From NCBI GenBank assembly GCA_013397455.1, contig VYZB01000536.1, positions 133,015 through 197,014 of the forward strand: a DNA stretch of 64,000 nucleotides, written 5' to 3'. Position 1 is the stretch's first letter, and each line of letters opens with the position of its first letter. This stretch comes from Crotophaga sulcirostris. Lineage: Eukaryota; Chordata; Aves; Cuculiformes; Crotophagidae. Under the pieces are notes generated by a model that did not search any database, had not been told where the DNA came from, and saw only the letters and a list, made by a program, of their open reading frames with translations. A program made the translations under genes and the position numbers. Below, piece by piece: positions 1-12,300 of the stretch.

Positions 1-3000
1 ACATGTCAAATTCCTGGAATTCCACATATAAATGAAAATATGTGGTTCTTACTGCTAATTGTTTCCAAGCTCCAAAAGAACAGGATCTGGCAGTTTTGGC
101 TTCTTAGCTTCTATCCTCTCTGAGCTGTGAAAGAGTAACTGGGGAGCTGCTTCCAAACAAAACAGTGATTATTTTCCAAAAGGAATGCAGCACGCAGAGA
201 AATGCATTGAATGACAGAATCCTACTTTTGCTGTAGTGAAGCAGAACTTTAATTCAGGTAGGTCCAGTGTATTTCAGGTCATTTTCCAACTCTGAGTGCT
301 GTGAGAATGTCTGTATCACATGAATGCCACTCATGATGAGACCACGCTGAAATGAGTTACACTTTCAGGACCAGGAGTTAGCCTGATTTTTAAGCATCTG
401 ATATCTGATAGCCTTTTTGTGTGCTAGTGTTAGTCTGCTGACAATGGCTCTTCCCTTCTGTCCTTGCCAGGTGAACTTCCAGGAAAGAAATGTAAGCATT
501 AGTATGTACCAGAAAGCAGTTTATGAAAAGCACTTGTGAAAATAACAGGGCTATCCATACTGTGTGCTTGATTCTTCAGTGATGATGAACAGTTGCACCT
601 GGAAGATTGCAACTTGTGTCATTCCTATTTTGTGAGACAGATTTTACCATTTCACATACCCGCTGTGGGAACAGATATGCTAGGAATTAAGTTTCTAGTG
701 GGTTTCTCTTGTTTGCTTGTTGTTTCTTTGTTTTAAGCTGAACTCACTTTTCATATTTGTATTTATGAATGCATTCAGTTGAATACATTGATCTAAAAAT
801 GGTTCTGTTTGTTTGCTGCTTATCTTATCTTGTCTTTGCTTCATATCTTCTCAACAATGAATTCTTAAATGCACTGCCCATAAAATAGGTGGCAATGCAT
901 ACAACCATAATGCAAATGGAGAATAGATATGTCAACACCAGGTTATATATAAGGTCATTCATTTATGCACCTCTGTATTCCCTTGAGTCCCATGGTCTAG
1001 TTGTAGGCATAAACTGTAGCTTAGAGCTGTTTTTTACACAAATAATGTATCATTGCTAATTGATGCATGATGTTAATGTCATCACGGGGAGAATAATGTA
1101 TGCAACAGTTAAAGCTACATTCCTTAAAAATTCTTCAAAAATTAGATCCAAATGAGAAAATGCTGATGGCTGAAATACTCTCGGGGAAGGGAGTCCTCTT
1201 CATTGAACTGTTCTTTGGGAGATAAAACTTGTTCCTCATCCAATAAATCGGATGTGGATTTCCTTGTACCATAAAGCATTTTTTGTGATCATCACATTTT
1301 CATATGCATCCTAAAATCACTGAACCAACACCCTGCAATATGGATTGAGGTGAGTCTGGAAATATGGCCCTCCCAGGACTAGCAATAAGATATCTGATTG
1401 TGTCAGGCTTAGTTCCACAATTTTTCTGCAAATTTATACTCCCCAAATATTATTTATCTAAAAATAAAAATTATTAATTATCTGAAAAAGCTACAATTTT
1501 TGTATATTTTCAGCATACCTAGTGAATCTTTCAATGAAAAACAGTTCCACTTTCTACACATGTATTTATTTTCCTTCAGACACGCAGAGCAATTAGAACA
1601 GAATGTGGGCTAACCCAACCCCAGGTCTGAATTTCATCGCTAGAAAGTATTTTGACCAATAATAGTTCAAATTAAAATCCTTGTGAACATACATTTGGTA
1701 CAATATGTTCAATAGCTGTTTGAGCATCCTAATATTGTAAGGAGGGAATATGTTCATAGCTGTGTGATGTCTGTTTCCATATGGTATGAAAGTAAGCTTT
1801 GCCCAGTGGAGCACAGCTCTTTTGTACCAGCTGAGAAACCAGCTAACAATGAAACTTTTCGTCCTAACTGGTGTTTATGTAAAAACCTCTAGTGGTTGTG
1901 GTAAGAAATCTGTGCTGAATTTGATGACTCTTATGATCTTAAGATTGGGAGAAAGATCATGACAGAGCCTTCATCTTTTCTTTAAGTGCAGTGCTTGCCA
2001 CTCAAATGAAAATATTTGTCAGGTTACAGTAAAACCATAAAGAGAATTAAAATTGATAAACCAAATGATTTGGCCAGTGTGAACTGTAACTTCACATAAA
2101 ATAAATCATTGAGTGCAAAGGGAGGTCTGTGCCTCTTAAACTAGAGTGCAAATTAGAGCTTGGTGCTGTGCAGGTCTGGGGAACTCGAGGGTGCGTTCTT
2201 CATCTTGTGCTAAGGGATAACATGTCCATCTTTACATCTCTGTGTGGAGTATGAGCCAGCCTCCCTCTCCATCTGCTAGGGAGGGGAGGCGAGCCGGCCC
2301 ACGATCTGCTCTCTGTTGCTCCTCAGCATGACGCAGCGTTTGGCCTGCCCTGCCCAGCCAGCAGGCCTCTGCTGCAACCTTTGTGGCATTTTTTTTCTTC
2401 CTAGTGTTTTTTCTTCCCTAGTGTTTGCTTTCACTATGAGGCCAGAAAGATGTCCTGTCGTTATATTCTTCCATCTGAGTGGCTTTACCTTCAGTGAAGC
2501 ATCTCAAAAAGCAAATTTTTACCATGACTGAAAATTATTTCCAATAAAAACTATATACTCTACATCCTGAGATGACACAGAAATGAGTTCATGGCCTCTC
2601 TTTTTTTTCTTTTCTTTTTTTTAATAGCAAACGTGCTGTTTGTGCACAGTCAATCTTTGAATAGATGAGTGGCTACTTAGAGGTGTTTTGGTTTTGTAGC
2701 TACAATATCAACTGAGTTCATTATAACTGGGTTGAACTTATTAACATTGAACCTTTCCCAGATGAAACCTTTATTAACACTTGTCAATTTGGAGGCCCTG
2801 GTGGTCCAGACAGTGACCTTTATTCTGCTGCTGTCTTAAGGCAGGGTTTATCACTCTGACAGAACCTAATTAAAATAGAAAAAAATAATCAGTGAGTGAT
2901 GTCAGTGAGAAACAGAGAGCCACAGTAAGAGCTTTTATTGGCCACAGTACATCTATAACTAGCTGCAGCTCTTCCCTTTTCTTCACTGATGGAGGGAATG

Positions 3001-3108
3001 TTATTCTGCCAGCCATTATTTATTCTCAATGAACAGGGATAATCTTTCTTAATCCCTTGGAGGGGTTTATTTGCAATATGTTCATTCTGAACTTTAAATC
3101 ACAATTTA

Positions 3109-3172
3109 CTTAGGGCCAGATTCTGTCATGCTTCTTCCTGCCAAATAGTAGCTTCGTCTGTTAAAAATGCGA
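3109..3172. repeat. Possible scrap of the same ancient repeat class
   Basis: Opens with GGGCCAGATTCTGTCATGC, the end sequence of the hairpin-type repeats named at 59553. Short and degraded. Confidence 0.3.
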
Positions 3173-4380
3173 TAGTGAGTAAGGACAAGAATTAAAAGAA
3201 GTATGCTTTGTGCTGGATCCTTGACTGATGAATCCAACTATGTGAATTTTCACCTGCAGTTATTATTCTTCATGAACAGTGACTTAAATATTTGTTTTAT
3301 TGACAAATCCTTCTGCTTACCTAGATGAGCACGAAGGCCTGTGGTCTACTTTTTGGAAAACTGGAGAAGGAGAAAAGCCTGCAAATTATGCAGGTTTTTT
3401 TATGTTCTTTTTCACATGTTCAGCTCCTACCATTGAAACTAAGAAGTTTATACCCATCTCCATGCCACTAGCATCCAAAAAAATCAGTGAGCTCTTTCAG
3501 TTGCTGTCTTGGTGATCATGATTCTCACCAGAAATTCATATAATCAGTTAAACAAAACACTGCTGGCCTTGCCTTTCATATTTTAATAATCCTCAAACTG
3601 CAGCCTGGTCTGTACTGTCCACACAGCAAAATTTAGGCACACCTATCCCTTAAGATCAAAATAATTCTTACACTAGCTTATGCCAGAGCATTAAAATTCT
3701 CTGCACATTGCACTCCTGTTTACTTGTTAAGGTCTCTTTCTTAACAGAGTGAAGAAGCTTTAGAGCATTGCCTGTTTCTCATTTTCTAAAGTTTTTGGTG
3801 AATTGCCACCCCTCTTGTTTCAGTCCTGTCTTTTTTTGTTCATGCTACCTGGTTTTGAGATTAAGATTTGCTAGTTCTTATCAGTTTCTCTATTTATATC
3901 TTCCAAGGCAGGTTTTTTAAATGAACGGAGTTTTCAGGTCCTGCTTACTATTCTGAAATTGAACAAATCTAACCTTGAACCATTTTCTTTACTTGGCTTA
4001 TTATAGTATTTCTGTTCTTATAAACCATCCCAGAGAAATTTTAAATGAGTGTTTCTCTGCAAGTTCCTAAGGAACAGCAGTAATATCAACTGTCCTAGTT
4101 CTACACTGTGTGGAACTTTTTTGTGCTGAATATACAAAATGTAGGCAGTTAAGATATAGCAACCATAAAGGGGACATGAGGAAGCAAGAATCTTTTAACA
4201 CTTCAGTTCTTTAGAGAGTCACTTTGACAATACAAAGTATTATTTAATCAATTCTGCAATAAAAAACATGGAGGCTTCCAATAAGTGTGGCTTCAAAAAA
4301 GAGGTTACAGTAGAATATCAGCTTCGGTCATTTGAATCTATGCAGACACTGAAACTGAAGATATCTAAGAACAAATTCCT

Positions 4381-5518
4381 GGTATCCAAGGTAAAGCCTT
4401 TGACACAGTCCCATATTTCTCCAATTTAGTGAGAAGGATGTAGTGGGATTTGATGGGTGGACCGTTCGGTGAATAAGGAATTGGTTGCATGGTCGCATTC
4501 AGAGAGTATTGGTTAGCGGCTCGATGTCCACATGGAGACCCGTGACAAGTCATGTCCCTCAGGGGTCCGTACTGGGACCAGTGCTGTTTAATATCTTCCT
4601 CGATGATACAGACAGCAGGATCAAGTGCACCCTCAGCAAGTTTGTGGATGACACCAAGCTGAGTGGGGCAGTTGTCACACCAGGACAGGATGTCATCCAG
4701 AGGGGCCTTGACAAGCTGGAGAAGTGGCCCTGTGCGAACCCCGTGAGATTCAACAAGGCCAAGTACAAGGTCCTACAGCTGGGGAGGGGTGACCTCTAGT
4801 ATCAGTACAGGATGGGGGATGATATGATTGAGAGTGACTCTGCGGATAGGGACTTGGGGTGCTGGTTGATGAGAAGCTCAACATGAGCCAGCAATGTGTG
4901 CTGACAGCCCAGAAGGCCAACAGTGTCTTGGGCTGCATCAAAAGAAGCGTTGGCAGCAGGGAGAGGGAGGGGATTCTCCCCTTCTACTCCATTCTTGTGA
5001 TACCCCCACCTGGAGTATTGTGTCCAGTGCTGGAATCCCCAACATAAGAAGGATATGGAACTGTTAGAGCAGGTTCAGAGGAGGCTACGAAGATGATCAG
5101 AGGGCTGGAGCACCTCTGCTATGGAGACAGGCTGAGAGAGTTGGGGTTGTTCAGCCTGGAGAAAAGAAGGCTCTGGGAATACCTCACAGCAGCCTTCCAG
5201 TACCTGAAGGATGCTACAAGAAAGCTGAGGAGGGACTTTTTACAAGGGCAAGTAGTGATAAGATGGCTTTAAATTGGAAGGGAGAAGATTTAAATTAGAC
5301 ATTAGGAAGAAATTCTGCACGCCGAGGGTGGTGAGACACTGACACAGGTTGCCCAGGGAAGTTGTGGATGTCCCCTCCCTGGAAGTGTTCAAGGCCAGGT
5401 TGGATGGGGCCTTGAGCAACCTGGTCTGGTGGGAGGTGTCCCTGCCCATGGCAGGGGGGTGGGACTGGATGATCTTTAAGGTCCCTTCCAATCCAAACCA
5501 TTCTATGATTCTATGATT
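4381..5518 (+). mobile_element. CR1 LINE, 5'-truncated, with reverse transcriptase remnant
   Basis: The longest CR1 copy here. It begins inside the reverse transcriptase (KAFDTV), passes through [15 protein letters not shown] and the catalytic-type FVDDTKLSG motif (around 4485-4799), continues with the VLQLGRGDL region, and ends with the CR1 3' tail of repeated ATTCTATG-like units at about 5500-5518. Stops and frame changes break the coding sequence, so it is inactive. The element lies in ST7 sense within an intron. Confidence 0.92.
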
Positions 5519-5666
5519 ATCTTATTAAATATTTGTGTCTTATACCTAAGACACTGGGGGAAGAAGCATCATATCCATCCCCATTAGATTATCTTACACA
5601 TTTCATGCAGTTTGTCATACAAGATGGGTTCTTTAGTTATAATGTTAGATTTGTATAAACTTTACC

Positions 5667-5706
5667 TTTCCTATCCCTTCCTCCCTGCCTCCCTTCCTCC
5701 CTCCCT
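5667..5706 (+). repeat. Pyrimidine tract (CTTCC-rich)
   Basis: About 40 bases almost entirely C and T, with CCTTCCTCCCT units, just after the long CR1 copy. Confidence 0.8.
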
Positions 5707-6209
5707 ACAATTGCAGTTGTGTTCTAAAGTTTCCACAATCACAAATCCTATTATCACATACTTGATAATATAGTTGCATATATGTAAGATTCTCTTTTTA
5801 AATTTTATTCTGATTTTTTCAATGTATTCATGTTTTTTCTATTAACATACCAGAGTGGTGCTGGTTTACTTACTACTGATACACAGGAGCTACATTGTTG
5901 AAGATTCTTTTCCAGCACAATAAGATAACTCTTCTTCACCTTGAAGAAGCCTGTTAACTGAAGGAGAGTTCTGTATTCAGGCAACTGTGTTCTTGGATTT
6001 GACTAATTTCATCCTATGCAAAGCATATCTTGTCAAGAAACCTGACCCAGTGTCCATTAAGAGCTCTGAAATTTTTGAGATAATAGCAAACTCTGGTAAA
6101 GAGCCAAGAACAAGGGGAATGGAGGGATTTTAACTTGGTGTTGGTTATTTCAATGCATTTTTAACAAGAAACCCTTTTCCATGTTGATAATCTAACCCTT
6201 TCATTTTAG

Positions 6210-6324
6210 TTGATGAAGGAGTTTCCTCTGCTCAGCATGTTCAACATCCATGAAAACCTGCTAGAGGCTTTGTTGGAACTGCAAGCATACGCAGATGTCC
6301 AGGCAGTCTTAGCAAAGTATGATG
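6210..6324 (+). CDS. ST7: ST7 exon, residues 1-38 of the window part plus first base of codon 39
   Basis: The 115-base exon follows a TTTTAG acceptor at phase 0 and ends before GTAAGT. It encodes [18 protein letters not shown] through QAVLAKYD, a strongly conserved ST7 stretch rich in Leu and Ala that looks helical. The last base is the first of a split Asp codon completed in the exon at 16105. Confidence 0.96.
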
Positions 6325-9300
6325 GTAAGTTCATACCCATTTATGTTTTCTCTATATGGTACACACAGAAGCAATGTTTTTAAGTCAAACTCTTAAAACT
6401 TTGAAACACTGTAATTCAAGTGATTGACATGAGCTTCATAGATTCACTTACACAGTTCTTAATCCATAGATTAAACATGGTGCATTTTTTCTGCCAACTC
6501 ATACCCAATTCATTGTGCAAGGTAATGGAACTCATTTACTAGCAGCCCTTCAGTGCCTTTTTTTTCTTTTTGTTGATATTTGAGGGACGACCATTTAGGT
6601 TCTGCGGACTTCTATCGCATGCTGTTCAAACCTTGTCTAAAGAAAGGATTATCAGTTCCCTTTCCTATGAATGTTGACTTAGTAGCATACAAACGCTTTA
6701 TAAACAGTAATTGATTTAACTTCACAGCAGTCTGGTGAGTAACAGACTTAATGTCTTATGGGGAAAACTCAGAAAGGTCAGAAGAGTAGATGAACTTTTC
6801 GCATTAATTTTCAGTATTTTTTCAGTAAACATTGGTTTATGCAGCATTACATCGCTTTTTATATTCAAATCACAACTCCTGATGACTTCCAGCTCTAGCC
6901 TTTTGAACTTGAGTTCACGACACCAGAGTCTTAAACAGAGAAGGGACAGAATAAGAAGCACAATGGATATATTTTGTTGAGTTTAAGTTAAATGGGTTTT
7001 CCTTGTATTGTGTAGAAAATTTGTGACAGAAACAGGAACACAATCCGGTTCTCTTGACCAACACTCACCAACCTGCACAGTGCCACCAATCATCCTCTTC
7101 CTGCAGTCCCTGGCTTACTCACTGTCCACATTCCAAGTTCTGCAGAAAGTGAATCAGGAATCTTACAGCCATCAGTTTCCTGTTGTGTTACTACACAGTC
7201 CTCATTCAACCTTGGAAAAGTCTCTTTCTATGCACTGGAGTATGGCAAGGGTGTTTATGAAAGGAATATTATGCGATTGTATAACTAAAAATAAGGTCAC
7301 AACACGTATATCCACTTGATTCTTGGAAGGAATTATCGTTTCCAGCCTACCCTTAGTTGATCTTCTGTCCGATTTGTCTACTGAATTGTCTTCTGTTTCT
7401 CTTTTGCGCGGTCAGTTTCAGCTTTGTGCTGCTTCTAGTTCATACCAGAGGCTCCTTGTTCAGCCAGTACTGCTCATTCTCTATTCCATTACTCTGTCTC
7501 TTCCCACTCTCACCTCCAGTACTTGGCCCCATGTCACCACATGAAACAGTGGCAAGGATATGATCTGTAAGTTTAGTGGAGTATTGTGATGTGTGTATCT
7601 GATGAGGAGAGAATCTTTGGAGTGTATAACCAAACACAAATGCAGAAGCTTCAACCGAATATGTGCTAACTGCTTCCTTCCTATATCTTATAATTTAGGA
7701 AATTAAGATTAATTTTAATAAAGCTAGCAATAGACTATTGGCTTGATACTAACATGGTCGTACTGCTCAGTTTCAGACCGCGTTGGTCTCTTCTCACAGG
7801 TGACCAGTGACAGAACTAGAGGGCATGGACTTAAGCTTCGTCAGGGGATGTTTAGACTTGATGTTAGGAAGAAGTTCTTCACTGAAAGGGTGATTGGCCA
7901 CTGGAATGCGCTGCCCAGGGAGGTGGTGGAGTCGCCGACCCTGGATGTGTTTAAGGGAAGACTGGATGAGGCACTCAGTGCCATGGTTTAGGTGATGAGA
8001 TGGTGTTAGTGTTGGCTTATAGATTGGACTTGATGATCTCAGAGGTCCCTTCCAACCTGGTGATACTGTGATACCCTTGCATTTGGCTGTGGCAGAGCTG
8101 AGGTTGTTTAACAGAAGATAAATAAGCAGCTGATTACAGACAACATTAGTGGTAGTCATTGCTACCAGTCCAGCCTGGAATGTTTTCAACTCCTTCTGGT
8201 GTCAAGTCATTCTAAACAAAGATCAAAATGTCACCCGGGCCCTTGAGTTCTGCCATCCAGAAACAGTAATGACTCCAGGAGAGATCTTAGTTGCGCTTAG
8301 TCTGGTTGAAGAAATTGGCAGTTAAAGTGGTAACATCAGCATCTTTCTTGTAGCTCCTTGTATTTCAGTAATTCCCGTGACATGACTGTAGATTCCCATG
8401 GACTTTATTTGTGTACATTAAGAAGCAATTAAATAGAAATGCCCTCGCACCACAGAATGTTGGCACCTTCTAGTCTTTTATGTAATTATGAGATAACAGG
8501 CCTGGGAGATAGCAAAACTGTGTCAGAACAGGGAATTAAGCCATTCCCTCCCAAATCTCAGACTAAATTCTTGTGCCAGCTCTGCTTTTGTATAGGAAAG
8601 CACTTATCCCTAGTTTTAAGCAATACCATGGTGGCACTTTGTGTAATGGAAGTTGATAAAACTTGAAGGTGCGTTTTGTTTTCTCAAAAGCATCTGATAG
8701 AGTCAAAACTGATGTCATAAATGTAAGAAATGAGGCTTATTCAAAATAAAACTCTTCTTACTTTGTGTGATTGAACTCGTACAGTTTCAACTTGTTTACC
8801 ATATATAAATAAAGGTGTGTGCATACCTTAGGTATGCACAAGGACTCAGCAAACACAGCCTTAGCCAGTATAACCCTTGCAGTTCATGAGTCTCAGAAGG
8901 CCTGTCTCAGGGAGTCTCAGCTCATTTTAGAACTCATCAGCTTCATGTGTTGTAAGATTTATTGGACTATAAAACAGTGAACTCATTTATACTTTCCTAT
9001 CTGCAGTCTCTGTTGGTCCCACTCTGCTGCCTTTTCTTGACTAAGACCAAACCTGATTTATTGTATTTTGATAACATATGAACAAATTATTTCCTTGAGT
9101 AGTCTGCCCCCACCCTGGGCTAAAAAATTGGATCACATTATGTGAAACCTCAGCCTCTGCAAGCAGACACACTGCTTTACCAAAAGCCATGTGTTAAATT
9201 GTGTTTATGTTATGTACCTGGCAACAGAGCTGATGTCCATACTCATTATTCATGGAAAAAAGGCCTCATTAGTGGGACGGCATGCACTGTTGCTGAGCTA

Positions 9301-12300
9301 CATCATTATGGTTTCAGAGTTCAGTGTCTGTCAGTAGAGTGCAGATGACCTAAATACTGTTGAGTTCTGAAATGATTTTTGGCTCTGATTTAACACATAC
9401 CCATGTTATTTACAGCAGAAATAGTTATGGCTGCTGAAGAGACTTTTCTTGATGGAATAAGCTTCTGGTATTCATAGTAGATAAAGTTTCTCTGCTCCTC
9501 TTTCCTTGCTTTTTACACAGGTTGTTTTCCAATGGAGTAGGTCTGCTTGTCGCAATGCTTAGAGCAAATGATTTATTAACCTCCCTGGGCAACCAGTTGC
9601 TCTGATTGTTATTAGCTGGTAACCTGGGCACTGTGTGAAAGCTCAGACCTTTCTGGCAGTTGAAAATGAGATTTAAAAAGAATGAATGCCTATGTGTTTA
9701 GTCACAGTGATGCAATGGTTCCTCCCTAAACCTGTCCTTGCTTTCTTTTTTTTTTAAATGACTGTTTTCCATTGAGACTATAACCCTTCTGGTCTGGAGG
9801 AGGAACATCTTATGTAGCTTCCTGTTTCAGTTACCCTCTTGCAAAGGAGAAAGACCTTGTCATCAGGTACAGAGTCCCAAATTCAGAGTTCACTTGAGAA
9901 GATAATTTAGACCAAAGGATACATAGAAAGAAAGTGAGTTCTAAGTACAAAAGGTCTCATTCTACTCTAGATTATGACAGTTTTTAACAGCTTACTTTGA
10001 AGAATCCTGCTTTAAATTAGTGTCAAATCAAAATGCAGGCCTCTGAAGAAACACCTTAAAACCAGAATCTTCTTTGTCTTGGAATACTCTCAACTTGGTG
10101 AAATCCAAACAGTTAATGCAGAGAAATTAGTTCTCTAAAATGTAGCCTATTCAGGGCTATTCTCCTTTCTCCAGTCCCACTCTGCCCAATTTCTTCTTGT
10201 CCTTACAGACTTAAAAAGTTGGTAAATTCTACTTACATTGAACTTGAAGGCATTCCTTTTGGAGAGAGTTGCAGACTGATGAACCGGTTGCATGGAGTCT
10301 TGAGTTATATTAGCTGTGGTCTCCAGGGTTTTTGTGTGTATGCATATATTTGCGATCACAGCTCCACTCCATCAGTTTTGTTACTTGCCATTATTATGTT
10401 TGGTATTTTTGAAATGTTCCACCTAATAGGGCTGACTGGGTAGATGTTCTAAGTGCCAGAAATGGTTTTCTTCTGAGTTAAAGATATAGCAAGGGGCAGT
10501 ATGGAAGCAACCATTATCTTATGCACACTATTTTACAATTGTTTTGTTTCTTTGCAAGAGAGACCTTAAGAGAAAGTTCCTTTTAGTTAAGATGATACTA
10601 AAGTCTAGTCTACCTTCTCTGAGAGGTGAAAGTTAGGTAAGACCTCCAGTTTGTGTAACAGCGGTATCAAGAGAATGGTTTGTCATTTTTCCCATTACAT
10701 CTTTTTCAGCTTCTGCTTCTAAAACTAGTTTATTTTCTCCGTATCAAAATCACTTATCCCTTCAGCTCAGTCTCTGCATCAGTTCTGTGTCTGCTCATCC
10801 CATTTGGTCTCTTTTTTTGCCGTATGATTCTGTGGCTTTTTTTGTTTCTCCTGGTGGTGCAAAAGCACAAGAAGTCTAAACTATTCTACTAATCTTGATG
10901 TTTCTCATCTCCTATGGGAGAAACTATTCTTTCTCCTCTATATGGATTTAGGTTTGAACTTCGTCAAATGAAAGGGGCTGACTCCAGCCTATTCACTGAG
11001 ATTTTCATCTCAGCAGGAGTTGCATATGAAGTGTTTACAATCAGCAGTGGTCCTCAAAATCTTCCCATAACTGAACAGTTTATATTTTAGTTGTGGTCAT
11101 GGCAAAACCCCCACTTTTTGTTTGTACTGAAATGTTTTTCCCATCCTAGCAGGGGACCAAAATCCAGACCTTAGCATACACAGTGGCTGTGTGTTTGTGT
11201 TTGATTGCAGTGTCTCCTACCACTGAGGAAGAATGTCAAAAGGACAGAGAATCAGAACTACTTCGTTTTTCAAACACAAAATAAGCATTAGATCATTGTG
11301 TTCATAGTTTTGCTCCCTCCAACATGTTTTCTACCACATTTTGTGGAAATATACAATGACTATTCACATGGGAGGTAATTCTATAAGATATTAGATCTTT
11401 TTGACAAAGTGGTTTTCCCCTGGTATTCAGTTCATACTTTCCTTTATTTAACTCTTTGCTTTTAACTATGTGTATCAGCTTAATTCACTTTCTTCCGTAA
11501 TGTTTGTGTCCTTATAGATGACTGCATATCTCTCTCTTCTGTCATCATTGATCCAGCCTGCACGTATTTATTTGCTAGGGAACTTTCAGTCTTTCCCATA
11601 AGTAATTTTTCCTACCACCTGTGTAAGAACTGCCAATCTAGCCTGCAGGTGCAGAGAACTGGGGGAGTCCTGTGCTGACAGGGCAGTGTTGGCCTGTTGC
11701 TTAAACTCTGGAGTCCACAGACAGGCTGAAGGGGAGAAAATCGGAGCTGGGGTTTGCCTCCAAACCGTAGCACAATACATGTCCTGTATTCCACCATTTT
11801 TTTGTTCTGCCTCTTCACATAACTTCAAGTTTGTTGCTATGTTTTCAGTTATGCATTTGGACATATGTGAATGATTCCAGCAGTTTAGTGTAGTCTCTCT
11901 GCAGTGCTGTATGGAGAAGAACTAGCAGTTTGACTGACAGAATCTTACTCTGTAAATTATGGACCCAGATTTACAGCTTATTTCAGCAAATATTTGAGTG
12001 TATTAGTGTTGATAAGAGTATTCAGCTATCTGAAATTAAGTCCATAGGAACCTGTATTGTAGACTTGGGAATAACATACACTCTGGTGTCAAAATAAGGA
12101 ATAATTTTTCATTAGTGACTTAGATCTTGTGTTTATTGATGACTAAAACAATTGCAGCCATTTAGGGCCTTCTGATGACTTGGATAGATGATGTTGCACC
12201 AGTTCATATCCAGATTCATAATTTCTTGGTTTAGTTACTATTTTATAAAAGCAAGAGATCCCATGACCTATTTAGATGATATATGGCATATTCTGGATAT

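Larger units (their letters stand above)
1..6209 (+). other. ST7: ST7 intron (5' part outside window)
   Basis: I saw no sequence coding for the residues that precede LMKEF in ST7 (the RRLAMCARRLGR region), so the window opens inside this intron. It holds a 1.1 kb CR1 fragment at 4381-5518, a pyrimidine-rich tract at 5667-5706 and a possible ancient hairpin-type repeat at 3109-3172. The rest is unremarkable AT-rich sequence. Confidence 0.85.

Noticed and set aside
4485..4799. A 104-codon frame with reverse transcriptase similarity, considered as a host gene or retroviral polymerase
   Set aside because: It is embedded in a CR1 element that continues to a CR1 3' tail at 5518, and the FVDDTKLSG form is CR1-like. 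The surrounding frame is broken.
1..6209. Search for the ST7 exon that precedes LMKEF
   Set aside because: No splice-bounded segment coding for the expected upstream residues was seen; the exon probably lies before the window.
7794..8189. Minus-strand 131-codon frame
   Set aside because: Antisense of the CR1 fragment at 7782-8074.
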